The position numbers and the translations under genes are program-made. Positions 1 to 12,400 of a stretch of DNA of 64,000 bases are shown here, piece after piece. The notes under the pieces were generated by a model. That model was given only the letters and a program-made list of their open reading frames with translations. It made no database searches and had not been told where the DNA came from. Source of the stretch: Zeugodacus cucurbitae (taxonomy: Eukaryota > Arthropoda > Insecta > Diptera > Tephritidae); the NCBI RefSeq assembly GCF_028554725.1, contig NC_071669.1, forward strand, positions 1,441,501 to 1,505,500, read 5' to 3'. Each line of letters begins with the position of its first letter. The first letter of the stretch is position 1.

Positions 1-342
1 GGCAAACAAAATGCTATGAAGATGCTGAGTTTTGCCACTGCAGGCGTTTGAAGAAGCCGCCAACGGCTGGTGGCTGACTGTCGAGATTGCTCCGTGAGGC
101 GAGACTTTTACATCCTTTATTGAGTAAATACGCACACTTTGCTGACTGGCTGGCTGCCTTCATGTTTGTATTTGTATGCGACTATATAGTGTCTATTTGT
201 TTATATGAGGTTGTGTGTGCAGTGCTTTCATGCGAAAGTCAGTTTTATTTATAGATTGTCAAATTTACTATATGATTTGCAGAAAAACGGCGAAGCGTGC
301 ATTTATTTATTTATAGACGAAAGATTTTTTTCAGCGCATGTA
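1..342. other. Intergenic, no gene seen
   Basis: AT-rich sequence with short TTTA runs at its right end. I see no convincing coding frame, RNA gene or repeat boundary until the mariner inverted repeat that follows. Confidence 0.5.
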
Positions 343-1016
343 CGAGGTGTGTTCAAAAAATAACGGGAATTCTCGTTTTTATACTCTCGCAACAAAGTTG
401 CTAAAGAGAGTATTATAGTTTTGTTCACATAATTGTTGTCTGTAACACCCAAAACTAAACGAGTTAGATATAGGGTTATATATACCAAAGTGATCAGGGT
501 GAAGAGTGGAGTTCAAATCCGAATGTCTGTCTATCCGTCCGTCCGTCTGTGCAAGCTGTAACTTGAGTAAAAATTAAGATATCTTGATGAAACTTGGCAC
601 ACTTATTTCTTGGCACCATAGGAAGGTTGCTTTCGAAAATGAGCAAAATCGGAATAAATAAATTGCGAGAGTATAAAATGTTCGGTTACACCCGAACTTA
701 GCCCTTCCTTACTTGCTTTTTTAATATTTATTCATTCGTCTAGAGTAATGTTGTCGCCTTTAAAATAGTATCCATTCGATATTATGCACGAATATCCAAT
801 ATTTCTTCCAGTCGTCGAACATTTCTCAAGCTCGATTTTAGGAGAGCCTTTGTCTCAGCGATTCGTATACTTTTAATATAAAACATGATAAAAATATAAA
901 AAAAAAACATGATAAAAATATAAAAAAAAACATGATAATAAGTATTGACAATTAGACTCTTCAAACCTGCGAAATTTTGAATTTTAAAATTCCCGTTATT
1001 TTTTGAACACACCTTA
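343..1016 (-). mobile_element. Defective mariner with nested repeat
   Basis: The left end reads CGAGGTGTGTTCAAAAAATA after a TA dinucleotide at 341-342, and the inverse of this sequence ends near 1016, so these are mariner-type terminal inverted repeats. On the minus strand, about 732-800 translates to the tail of a mariner transposase (C-I-I-S-N-G-Y-Y-F-K-G-D-N-I, then a stop at 732-734). Just upstream is a W-K-K-Y-W block in another frame, so the gene is frameshifted. Most of the transposase is missing, and an unrelated hairpin repeat (about 380-713) is inserted between the left terminus and the C-terminal remnant. The copy must be inactive. The same termini occur at 24340-24467 and near 61677. 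Confidence 0.8.
380..713 (-). repeat. Hairpin-ended dispersed repeat, short copy
   Basis: Begins TACTCTCGCAACAAAGTTGC and ends with TTGCGAGAGTATAAAATG followed by a block whose complement reads AAGTTCGGGTGTAACCGAAC. It matches both ends of the 1.25-kb copy at 6879-8128 in the opposite orientation and lacks the middle, so it is an internally deleted copy. It carries the TCCGTCCGTCCGTCTGT stretch and an AACTTGAGTAAAAATTAAGA block that recur in that larger copy. It sits inside the mariner remnant and therefore inserted later. No coding potential is seen. Confidence 0.75.
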
Positions 1017-2180
1017 TGTATGATCGTATGTATCTATGATTATGTGAAAAGTGTGTTGATGTGTATAAATGTGCATCATACGCCCCGCCCAACTCTGCGG
1101 CGCACTTTCTCACTCTATATTCATATCTAACTTGTGTATATATGAACAGCTGTATGTATGTTTGTATGTTTATGAATGCGTTTGTATGTCCATATGCCAA
1201 AAGCAATGCAAAAAAATAATCCGAAGTAGAAATTAAGTGCGCAATTTTTGAAAAATGCTCTGTTGACATTCAACGAATTCGCGCAAAAAATACGAAATCT
1301 CAAAAGCAAAAGCAACCAAAGCAAGAGCAGCTAAGAGCAGGTGCTGAGTGGCGCCTTTTGTGGTCTAAATTTGCTTAAGGCTAAAAAGCCAGAAATGCTG
1401 CTGCAAACATACAAACAGACATACTTACACATATACATAGAGTCATACATACATATATACAAATGTTATCTTGAAGAATACAATGTATAAAATAACAACA
1501 ATGTATGAAGCGAGCTGCTGCAAATCCTCACCGGCACTGTGCTCTAATTGCAATTTCTTATTATGTTTGTGTGTGTGTATGTATGTTTGACACTTTTGTC
1601 GATTAAAAGATTGTCAAATTATTGAAAAATGTTTTGAAAATAGCTCAAAACAGCATTTCATATAATCAAAATTTTAATGTTGCGCAAATGCTTTTATTGC
1701 GTTCGCGCTTATCGCGCGTGAATTTCTAATTGAATTATTTTATAATTTCAAATAATATACAAAAACAAGTACAATTGCTTGTAATCATTCATGTCGCTAT
1801 ATGTATGTATGTATGTATGTACGAGTGCATATGTCAATAGGCGATCGAATTGAATGCAACGGAGCGGCGCAAAGCAGCAGCTGCTTGATTGACACGTGCA
1901 AATGCAAGCAGAAATTTGAAAAAAAAAAATATTACAGTGGAAAAATAAAAATACAAATACATATAATTATTTATATTTTTGTAGTTGAAGGTATTACATG
2001 AGCACTTGCCAGCTTTTGTGGGTGGCGCCGAATAAAATCAGCTAAACTCACATAACTAATTTGTCACTTATATAAGAGATAATATATTTGGAATGCTAAT
2101 TAGTATAGCAAATAAAATATTTTGAAATTGTATAGACATCAAGTAGTTATATAAATCTATTATAATGACAAATAAATTTT
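1017..2180. other. Intergenic with microsatellites
   Basis: No supported gene. It holds scattered ACATACATA/GTAT simple repeats, the clearest being (ATGT)n at 1798-1820, and long A/T runs. The short open frames follow these low-complexity tracts and lack any domain signal. Confidence 0.5.
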
Positions 2181-2860
2181 ACTAAAAAATATTTTTTTTA
2201 TAAAATTTTTAAATTATTATTTTTTTACATTTTTTTTCAGTAAATAAATATTTTTGTGAAAAATATTTTTTTTTTATAAAAATTATTTTAATATTTTTCC
2301 CACATTGGTCCCATTTTAGCTGGCGGCCACCGTATGTTCTTTAAAAAATAAAAAATATTTTTTGTAATAAAATTTTTACATTAATATTTTATAAAATATT
2401 TTACTAAAAAATATATATTTTTATAAATATATTTTTTTTTAATTATTTTTTTTTTATAAAAATTAATTTTAAATTTTCCCCACATTGGTCCCATTTTAGT
2501 TGGCGGCCACTGTATGTTTTATAAAAAATATTTTTTTGAAACAATTTTTACATTAATATTTTATAAAATATTTTACTAAAAAATATATATTTTTATAAAT
2601 ATATTTTTTTTTAATTATTTTTTTTTTATAAAAATTAATTTTAAATTTTCCCCACATTGGTCCCATTTTAGTTGGCGGCCACTGTATGTTTTATAAAAAA
2701 TATTTTTTTGAAACAATTTTTACATTAATATTTTATAAAATATTTTACTAAAAAATATATATTTTTATAAATATTTTTTTTTAATTATTTTTTTTTATAA
2801 AAATTATTTTCATTCTTTCCCCACATTGGTCCCATTATAGTTGCTAGCAATTGTATGTAC
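2181..2860. repeat. AT-rich tandem array, four GC-cored units
   Basis: Four units share the core CACATTGGTCCCATT, starting at 2301, 2481, 2653 and 2822, so the periods are about 180, 172 and 169 bp. The core continues as TTAGYTGGCGGCCACYGTATG in the first three units and degenerates in the last. Everything between cores is nearly pure A/T, mostly runs of ATATTTTT and TATAAAAAAT. This is a minisatellite-like array with no open reading frame. Confidence 0.85.
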
Positions 2861-3233
2861 ATACTTTCTACTTATATGAATCAATGGCGCCCCGTAGTCA
2901 CTTCGGCAAACCGCAGAGATCTGATACTACAGCAGCAGGAAACTAGATGATTTAATATTGAATATAATATGTAATATTGATTATGAGTAAAATAAAATTA
3001 AATAATATTTTTTATCAACGGAGCAAATGTGCGCAGTTATCAATACTCAACTTTTAGATAACCTAAAATGCAATATTAAAAGTGAATGGCTTTGAGAAAA
3101 TGTAGAAAATAATTGATTACAAAATCAATACAACAATAACTTCAAATGAAATGAGAATTCAGAGTCAGCCACTTTATAAAGTATATTCCAGAGGACGTTA
3201 GTATTATAAAATTTGAAGCGATTTCTGAGATCC
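2861..3233. other. Intergenic, no gene seen
   Basis: Unique AT-rich DNA between the tandem array and the TTAA-flanked element. Nothing recognisable was found. Confidence 0.4.
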
Positions 3234-3986
3234 TTAAGGCAGTAGTCAGCTTTAGATACCGAAAAAAGCGTTTTTTAGCAATTTTTTTTTTGAAAGGAAA
3301 GGAAATGATTGCGATAAACGGAATTTTAAGACGATAGTGTACTATATTTAAGGCTTAAAAAACAATATTTATTATTAAAAAATATTGAAATTTTTTCAAA
3401 GTTGTAAGTATTTTTCTGGAGCGCCTGGAGTCTGCACTTGTAAATCGGTGCCGGTGATGGAGGTCGTGCGATGCATCTGAAACAGTCGAACCAAACTTTT
3501 TTTTTAATTTTTATAAGTTTCTTTTCTTTATGAACTAAAAAAATACCGAAGAAGTTATAAAATTCCAAATTTTTTCGAAGTTTGAAAAAAAAAAATCACT
3601 TTTTTAAGAAAAAAATTGACTTTAAGTTGCAAAACAAGTAGTTTAAATAATACTTTTTTCCAACTTTTTTAGTTCAAATAGCAGATAATTTAATAGTGAA
3701 GCTTGATCACTTTGGTGTTTTTCGATCGGACATATATTCTTTTTGCTATCGCCGGCACCGTTTTCGAACACTTGTGAAAATGAAAACTCGAGAAAACGCG
3801 CTTTAAAGTCTGCCTGAGCATTCGCACCTGCTCGACGCTCGGCCACTAAAACTGCTCTAGCTTCGAAAATATGTCGAATTGGCCTCTGGATTTTTAAAGA
3901 CATATTCTTGGATAGTTTTGGAAGAGATTTAAAACAAAACAAAAAAATCGATTTTTTGAAGCCTGTAAAGCAGACTACTGCCTTAA
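3234..3986. mobile_element. TTAA-flanked repeat element, copy 1
   Basis: The element is bounded by TTAA on both sides (3234-3237 and 3983-3986). Its termini are inverted: GGCAGTAGTCAGCTTTA at the left and the complement of GGCAGTAGTCTGCTTTA at the right. A second copy in the opposite orientation lies at 53900-54662 and is also flanked by TTAA. A TTAA target duplication is the hallmark of piggyBac-type transposition, so a non-autonomous piggyBac-like element is the best inference, although the termini do not begin with the usual CCC. A 99-codon minus frame at 3643-3942 shows no domain I recognise and is interrupted in the other copy. Confidence 0.75.
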
Positions 3987-4847
3987 ATGTTTAAATAATC
4001 TTAGCTAACCCAATTCTAGGAAAGTTTCTAACGTCCTTAAATGTTAAAATACTTTTTGGTAACCCAATTATAGGAAGGTGGAGCAGAGATTAATTAAATT
4101 TCCGATTTTTAACATTGAAAATGTACTCCTTCGACATAACCTAACCTCAAATAAAATCTAAAAAAGAACTCATATACCAAGATACTGTAGCCATAAAAAA
4201 GTTAAAAATTCATTAAAAAATTATTTAAAAAAATTAGTTAATCTGAAATTAGCAAAGATTAGCAATCACTTGATAAGCTTTTTTGAGACTGCGGCAATAA
4301 AAAATGCGAGTGCTCAGTCGATATCTGCCTGCAATTTTGGGCATTGATAATAGCAATAACTTATCACTAAAGCAATTATGGAGGCTAATGCACCTTACGG
4401 AGGTATTTGAAAAAAATATGTACTTGCAAATATGCATCTCTATATAAGCGCTGACGTTAGTGCAAACTGAGATAAAGCGATTTTTATTAATGTTTCTATG
4501 AAATTTCGACATTATTTATAATTTTATGGAGTCAAAATAAAACAAAAAATCTTCGAAAAGTCACACTTTTGACGTGAAGTGCACATATAAATGCATAATT
4601 GGATTTATGACTCTTCAGCGATCGCATGTCAAAGTTAATAAAATAATTATAATAAAAATTATTTAATACTTGCATACGTGCCTTTCTTCAATAAACTGCT
4701 TTATGACCACTTCAGGGGCCTGACAAAGACGTTAAAAAATACTTGTGAGTAAGCTAAAAGAGTGAGAAAACGACATAATTCATGCTTTTAATACAGTAAT
4801 ATTTATAATATATACTATTACTTAACTAATGGCAACCCTAATTTAAC
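3987..4847. other. Intergenic, no gene seen
   Basis: AT-rich DNA with no supported gene. It has a short CCTAACCT stretch at about 4138-4146, similar to LINE tails elsewhere in the window but too short to assign. Confidence 0.4.
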
Positions 4848-5764
4848 AGGTAAGGAAAAGCTAAGTTCGGTTATCACCACGAACATTTTATACTCTCGCA
4901 ATTTATTTATTTAATTTTACTAATACAACACACAATTTGACCTACATATTCGTCATATATATGGTATAAAATCCATTGAAAGTTTCAAAACCCTAATATT
5001 AGGTACATATGTATATGGGAGCTAGGGGAAGTTATGACCCAATTTCATTCATTTTTGGCACGGACTCATATTATTAGAGGAAAAATATTCCACCTATATT
5101 TTCGTTAAAAAATGTATTCGAAGCTCTGAAGTCCTCATATTCGTTATGGTCCGGATTTTGGCGATTTTTAGAAGAGCGATGCCACACTATAAATGCAGTA
5201 TTTGTGCAATGTTCTGTTCTGATATCTTCCCTAGTGTTTACTTTATGTATTGCAAAGTAAACGATTCAGCTCGTCTTCAAAGTTCTGGTATATAGGAAGT
5301 AGGCGTGGTTGTGAACCGATTTGGCCTATTTTCACAACATATCATGGGGATACAAGGGAAATATTACAAACCGAATTTCATTGAAATTGGTCGAGTAGTT
5401 TCGGATATATGGTTTTTGACCCATAGATGAGTGGAACCACACCCATATAAAATTTTGTATACCATTTTGAGTGCACCACTTGTGTGCCTTCCTTTTAATG
5501 AAATTTAAGGTTTCTGTTGGTTTTCTTTACTGAATTAAAGAATTTTTAGTAGTTTTCAACGTAACCTTTGTATGGGAAGTGGGCATGGTTATAATCCGAC
5601 ATCCTCCATTTTTGGACTATATAAGGAAATGCCTGTAAAAAACGACTACTGAGAGTTTCGTTGATATAACTTTTATAGTTTACGAGATATATACAGAACA
5701 CTTAGAAGGGGCGGGGTCACGCCCACTTTCCAAAAAAAAATTACATCCAAATAAGAGTATAAAA
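4848..5764 (+). repeat. Hairpin-ended dispersed repeat, 0.9-kb copy
   Basis: Starts GGTAAGGAAAAGCTAAGTTCGG, continues through ATTTTATACTCTCGCAATTT, and ends near AGAGTATAAAAA, matching the two ends of the copy at 6879-8128 in the same orientation. Interior blocks such as TTTGTATGGGAAGTGGGC, CACGCCCACTT and TTACATCCAAATA are shared with that copy. The right-hand 0.35 kb found there is deleted here. No protein-coding capacity is seen. Confidence 0.75.
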
Positions 5765-6878
5765 ATGTTCCAGCATTAATCCTAGTAATCTTAAGTAATA
5801 TTTTCACTTCACATTAAATTTTTTCCCAGTGTAAAATCAATTAATTTCTAGAATTAATGCTCTACCAATACAAATAGATATACACACACATCTTCACATA
5901 ATTTCAGCATAACGGTATCTGTAAATCATTCTTATTAAATATTACCCCACAATGAGCATTAAAGGAAATACCAACAAAACTGCTCGCCTATTGAGGGCAA
6001 ATATGATAAGGGCGCGAACGCTTTGAGTGGCGAGCGAGTGGTCATTAAACGATAAGCGAGCGCGCTGAAGACTCGTACTATTTACTTTGAATTCTTCTCT
6101 ATATTAAGTGTTAATTGCTGCCTCAGCACACTTGAGTATTAAACAAACATATGTATCTATAATACAACAATAATAACAACAGTAGAGGCAAACAAATCTT
6201 ACAAAAGAAAAAAGATAACTCTCATGGCAGAGTGAAATGTAAGAAAATCACAATTTGAACACCACTTCAGAAGAAAGACGCTTCACCAAGTGAAACTATG
6301 TAGCTGCTATCTGTTGGACATTTGATATCGCGCATGCGCATGCGTTACGCACATGTGATGTGATGTGCAGTGCTATGGTACTATAGATATGTACATAGAT
6401 ATGTATATTAAGGGGCGTGTGTTTTTTGGTGTGAAGAAAGTTGATCGATAAGTGATCCATGGGTTGTCTTCTGGGCGTATCTATATCTAAAGTAGATATA
6501 TGCATAAGTAAATATGATTATTTGAGGATGTGTTTCGGATTATCAATATGTATATCCTTCCACATTTCACCTTAAGTGACCTAAGGAGACTGTCTATCCG
6601 TATATTTGATAGGGCGCCATTTCCTAGAATACTTTATAGTACACGTGTATTTTCAACTTCTTTGAATTGCCTTCTCGATTGCATAGAACTGCACTCATTT
6701 ATTCATAAGAAAACTAATTTGTCTGCTAATCTGAGAATTCCATTGACCTTCGCAACACCCACAATAATATTGTATAATATTTAGATTATTTTCCAGTTAC
6801 AAACTGTTAATTATAATATTTACAGTTGTTTTTCCGAAACGTTGGTGAATAAGTTTAAGTCGCAAATTCAAACAATAA
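5765..6878. other. Intergenic, no gene seen
   Basis: No supported gene between two copies of the hairpin-ended repeat. Short frames here (for example at 6530-6784) have no recognisable domains. Confidence 0.4.
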
Positions 6879-8128
6879 CAGGTAAGGAAAGGCTAAGTTC
6901 GGGTGCAACCAAACATTTTATACTCTCGCAATTTATTGATACATTTTTATTAAGATAACACACAATTTGACCCAATTTGAAAATCCTATATTTTGGTATA
7001 TGAGAGCTAGCGGAAGTTATGACCCGATTTTAACCATTTCTGGTACAGTCACACACTATTAGATGAAAAATATTTCCTCTGAATTAAATTAAGATACCTG
7101 AGAGATTTACCGAAATTTTCAGTGAAAAATTACCACGGGCACTGAATTCTTCATATTCGATATTGGGGGATTTGAAAAGTTATAGTCCGATTTCGACAAT
7201 TTTTTCACAAGTGATGCCACAGATCATATACAGTATTTGTATAAAGTTTTATTTCGCTATCCTCATTAGTTCCTTATGTATATATTATAAAGTGAAGGAA
7301 TAAGATGGAGTTCAAAATTGAGTTACATGGGAAGTTGTCGTGTTTGTGAACCGATTTCATCCATATTCCACACGTGTCATCAGGGTGTCAAGAAAATATT
7401 ATATATCGAGTTTCATTCGAATCGGTCGAGTAATTCCTGAGATATGGTTTTAGACCCATAAGTAGGCGATGCCACGCCCATTTTTCATTTTGTAAAAAAA
7501 TCTGAATGCAGCTTCCTACTGTAAAATTTTGTATTTCTGACGTTTTTCGTTAGTGAGTTAACCCATTTTTAGTAATTTTCAACCTAACCTTTGTATGGGA
7601 GGTGGGCGTGGTTATTATCCGATTTCAACTATTTTCATGATGTGTGGTGCGGTACGTCAGAGAACCGACTGCAGAAGGTTTGGTTTATATATCTCCATTG
7701 GTCTGCGAGATATATACAAATAACCGATTTGTGGTGGGGCCAGGCCCACTTCCCCAAAAAAATTACATCCAAATATGACCCTTCCCAGTACGATCCTTTG
7801 TTCGAAATTTTATAACTTTATTTATGGCTTAGTTATGACACTTTATGTGTTTTCGGTTATCGCCATTTTGTGGGCGAAAGCAACCCTCTCAGAGTCCCAA
7901 GGAACATGTGTTCCAAGTCTCATTAAGATATCTCAATTTTTACTCAAGTTATCCGTTGCACGGATGCAGGGACGGACGGACAGACAAATCGGATTTTGAC
8001 TCATCTTGTCACCCTGATCATTTTGATCTATATCTATATAACTCGTTCAGTTTTATGACTTACAAACAACCGTTATGTGACCAAAACTATGATATTCTCT
8101 TAGCAACTTTTGTTGCGAGAGTATAAAA
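6879..8128 (+). repeat. Hairpin-ended dispersed repeat, longest copy
   Basis: The longest of three copies in the window. The left end holds an imperfect stem GTTCGG-GTGCAA-CCAAAC and then TTTTATACTCTCGCAA. The right end holds the hairpin CTCTTAGCAAC-TTTT-GTTGCGAGAG, followed by TATAAAA. The 16-bp block TTTTATACTCTCGCAA at the left and its inverse at the right form subterminal inverted repeats. The interior is a patchwork of 'TGGGCGTGG', 'CACGCCCA' and 'GATTTCAACTATTTTCA' phrases without an open frame. I recall similar sequence as abundant in tephritid genomes, but the superfamily is unknown to me. The 3' hairpin recalls Helitrons, yet no CTRR end is visible. Confidence 0.8.
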
Positions 8129-9384
8129 TAATGTATAAAGCTTGCTTAGCCGCTTGAACAACCACAACCGCCCACCCACCTCCACGGCTTTGTGTACTAA
8201 ACAACATTTCTTTAATCAATAGTAAAATAAGTGGCAATTAACAAAAATCTAAAACGAAAATTTGTTTATTTGCTTATTTGCGCCGCTATAATATTGACTA
8301 AACCAACTGTGAAATATGAATCCGGTCGTTGTCAGTACACCGGCGCCACTACGATTTCTTAATCTCTCAAACTCAGCGAGTTCAATAAGACAAGCCTACA
8401 AACATACATACTCGTCTGTTTGTGGCTTTCTATATATAATTAATCGAATTATTAGACAACAAATAAAGTGGCTGCTCAGGGGAAAAAGAGATGATCATTG
8501 TTTTGACAGATAAAGATTACTGTAAATTGCTGACAATTCCGAAATGTTAGTGTGAACATCAAATGCTTGACTGATACGCTGAAAATAATTTCTAGATTAC
8601 ATGATATGTCAATAATATTATTATTGTTGTTTCTAATTTAATTCATACTCGACTGCTGAGGTCAAAGGTTAGTTTCGAAATGCGGGTTGTACTTTTGTAG
8701 TGGCTGTTACACTGTTGTATTTGCTTGTGGAGGCGAATTTTGTTGCACGATTTGACATGTGATTTGTGATTTGTGAATTTACATATCTACTAGTGGGTGC
8801 ATGAGAAACTGAGTGCCATATGAGCCACACATGTGTGGACCTTGAGCAGCTGTGGACGAAAGTAGGTAAATGCGTTAAACTATAGGCTTCTAAGGATCAT
8901 AATTTGAAATTTGCATGAAATTTGAAGGCGTGTCACTTCATTCTGCTGTGAAAGGGTTGTTGGTGTGAGGAACCATTGAACTGGATTCATTAAATGCAAC
9001 AAATCAATTCTTTACGGTTGATGAAATGGCCTTACTTTTTATATATGACAAATATTTTCTAATTCTTATCACATATGTCTCTCATATGTAGCTTGGGAAC
9101 CCCTCGATATCGAAACATGAGTGTTGGCGAACGATTTAATCTCTAACGATTACTAATGTTTGTTTTACTCGTAGTCCAAATGGACTAATAAAAACTTGGC
9201 ACAATAAAATTGTGTAAATTTTCATTAGGTTATTGTTTTGTGAAACCCCAATCGATTAGATAAACTACATAAAATTGTGATAAAGCGTTTATTACTTTGC
9301 AATGGCAGCTATAGAAGTTACAACGACGCGTTACTAAAATACAGAGAAACCGCTCTTGGTCGAACTTTCTTCATTCAGCGATTT
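8129..9384. other. Intergenic, no gene seen
   Basis: No supported gene. Simple sequence only, including repeated GTGATTTGTGA phrases near 8760. Confidence 0.4.
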
Positions 9385-9434
9385 GTGCCGTCTAATAGAG
9401 GTGTCCGTCTAATAGAGGTGTCCGTCTAATAGAG
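9385..9434. repeat. 17-bp tandem repeat, three units
   Basis: GTGTCCGTCTAATAGAG is repeated three times in a row (the first unit lacks one base). The units are otherwise identical, so this is a recent local expansion. Confidence 0.9.
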
Positions 9435-12400
9435 GTTTATATGATTTTATTCAATTTCGAAAAATATTTTAAGGTTCCTCCATTCCCTGTCATTCCCAGA
9501 AAGCAACAAAAAGGTTCTAAAAATACTCATCTATATGCTATACCTGTCTGTATCTAAAAAATTTCGTTTGCCAGAAATAAGTTTCTGCTAAAATTATCAA
9601 GCATGAAATACGACTAGCACAGCAGCTAATGATGACGTATTTAGCAATTTATGTGGTAGTTAAGTGAATACTTTCTACGCTCGTAAACATGGTGAGTCGT
9701 CACTTTCTTCTTATTTATGGGTGTCTTATAGTAGCGTGGTCAACATAATTATCCGCCATAAATTTCGCAAGTCTTCTCAAAAGCAACTAAGCTACACGTT
9801 GTGCCCAGGAAAGTGCATGCGCCTTTTGCATGCACTATTTATTTATAAATTATCGAAATTGTTTATGAAATAAACTATATCAACAATGGCATGCGTTGCT
9901 AAAAAAAACAGCAATCTTCAGAAGAAGTTTGTTTTCTCGACCACTCGCTATAAATAAAAAAATATGTTTATATTGAAATCTATAATATGCATTAATTTTT
10001 TTTTTTTTAATATACTAGATTTCTAAATTGAATTTATGGAAAGGTGCTAAAGTGAGTTATGCGTTTTTTGGTTTTTGCATAAATTTAATAATTTATAAAT
10101 AAATATTTTAGAGCACTACAATTTGTGAAAATCATAAAACACAATGCAGAAATAATAAGAAAATAACTTAAAAAAAATCTAAACTGATAACGGTAAAAAA
10201 GTTGCTGATTTCAAAATTAAAAATTATAGTAAACCGTTGAATTAACTTCTATTGCAAAAATGGCAGATTTCATTTCTTTTGTAGCTATCAACCTTTTGGA
10301 CATCAATTCTTTTAAGCCGTTAATCTTCCCTACTGCGTACGTCGCGCTATTTTTAGGCGCTGACAGTGTCCTTATTCGCCTACGCTTCTCTTATCTGTTG
10401 TCATTGACGTCAGTGGCTCATTAAACAGCTGATTGTCACAGTTTCCTTTAAATGTGTGGAAAATGCGCGATTATAGCAAAAACAACATAACACAAGAATG
10501 CGAAATGAAGGTAAAAACACAAAAAAAAAGCTAAAAGTTAAAAAAAATATTATTTTTAAGAAAAAATATACATCATAAGTTAGTCAATATCGAATATGTG
10601 CCGTAGAAGCGCTTTAATAGCGGTAAAAGTGTTCTTCAACTGAAATCTTTTACTTTGTTTTGAACAATATATAAATTTTGGAAAATTTGGACAGACAAAA
10701 ACGATGGGAAAATTACCTTCTCACTTTTCCGATACCTATTTACTTTTTTCCGATACCTATTTAATTTAAATCTCATTCCATTGACTTCTACGTAGCGCTT
10801 CCATACAGCGAGAGAGAGTCAGTGTGAGGAAAAAACCCAAAACAACAAATTCTCAGAATCAGGCGATGCAATTGTCAAGAATATGTGTTACAGATTTCCA
10901 TCGCCGAGATCATAAATAATAAATACATTTTGTGATACGCAAATTTCTGCAACATTTTAATTTAATTTTAATTCCATGCACATTGATATGAAATTTAATA
11001 GACGAGCGAAATATCTTAATGAATATAATTATAATTCATGATTAAATGGCTAAGGCCGTCGGAAAAAAAGAGAAAATAAGCAAAAAAGAATATATTTTTT
11101 GTCGCACCTTGCGTTCAGATTTATGTGTATACTCAAAATGTTGCACCCTAGTACCCTCCAGCTTGCCTACATTGGGCGTTATCAGCTTTCTGCGTCCATT
11201 GATTGAGATACCGTAACAGCATACACGGCAGCAACAACAATAAAGCAAAAATACCCATCAATCACGACAAAAATGGAAATGAAAATAAAAATAAAAAAAA
11301 CAACAACAACGTAAAAATAATAAAATACACCCAGTAATAATAATGAAATAAATTGGCGATTTTTTATGTGACCTCTGATCCGACGTTGCGGCGGCAAACA
11401 TCAGCGATCTACATTTATAGCACTCGAGTATTTTTATTTCACGGCGTAGAGATTAGTAAAGTAGGGCGTGCGTACATACAAACAAATGTACTCAAAACTC
11501 ACTATCGAAATGAAGGCGAAGGTTCCCAAATATATTTAATTGTATTTAAAAATTTATATTTACCAGCGAATAGTATATAAAATAAATTTTGAATGCGAAT
11601 AGTCTCTAACTAAACTGTTAATTATATTAATTATAGCGGAAATGTGTTAAAGTAAAAAATTTAATTTAAAAAATTGCAGAAAATAAATTTTATATATATA
11701 TATAAATTTTCTTAAGTGTAGGCACACAAGCATATCTCGGCGACCACACAGGCAGCGCATTGGCATTCCATTGTGGACACCTTATCAGGCTGGCAGAGTG
11801 CAGAAAAAACATTGAACCGAGTTGTACACACAAAAGAAATGTAATCGATTGGTAAATGTTAAGCCGACGACGTTTGCCGACAACGCTAAATAAACCCGGC
11901 AAAAATAATAAATAAACCGGACCGGGCAATAGAGTAGACACGAGCACGCAGTGGAAGTGGAAGATATGACTATCAACAGAGACACCCACAACTAATGCAC
12001 ATTACGCTCGTACACAGTTCCAATTACTGCAACGTTGCGAGAATTCGCGCGGGTCCCAGCCATGCTTATGAAAAATATGCAAAAATTTTCTTCTTTTTTA
12101 TGCGTGGTCGTGTACGGCAGGCGACCCAAATGTTACCGGTGCTCCGTTGTTAGTGGCTTGTGGTTGTTGTTAGTGGGAAATGGCAATAAATCAGCCAAGG
12201 GAGCGCAACTACGGCAGTCAACTAGTCAAATGCAAGCCCACAGTAACAATATTTGTTAAGCATGCGGCAGCGGTGTTGTACACATATTTTATTAAGGCAC
12301 TTTTAGCCTAAAATCGAGCACAAACTGGAAAAGCTGTAACGCTTTGACGCAGCTATGCATATGCCAAGTAACGAGCACACGACGGTAATTCACGCCCACG

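Noticed and set aside
9385..9434. Possible regulatory operator array
   Set aside because: Only three 17-bp units with no known binding core; better described as a simple tandem expansion.
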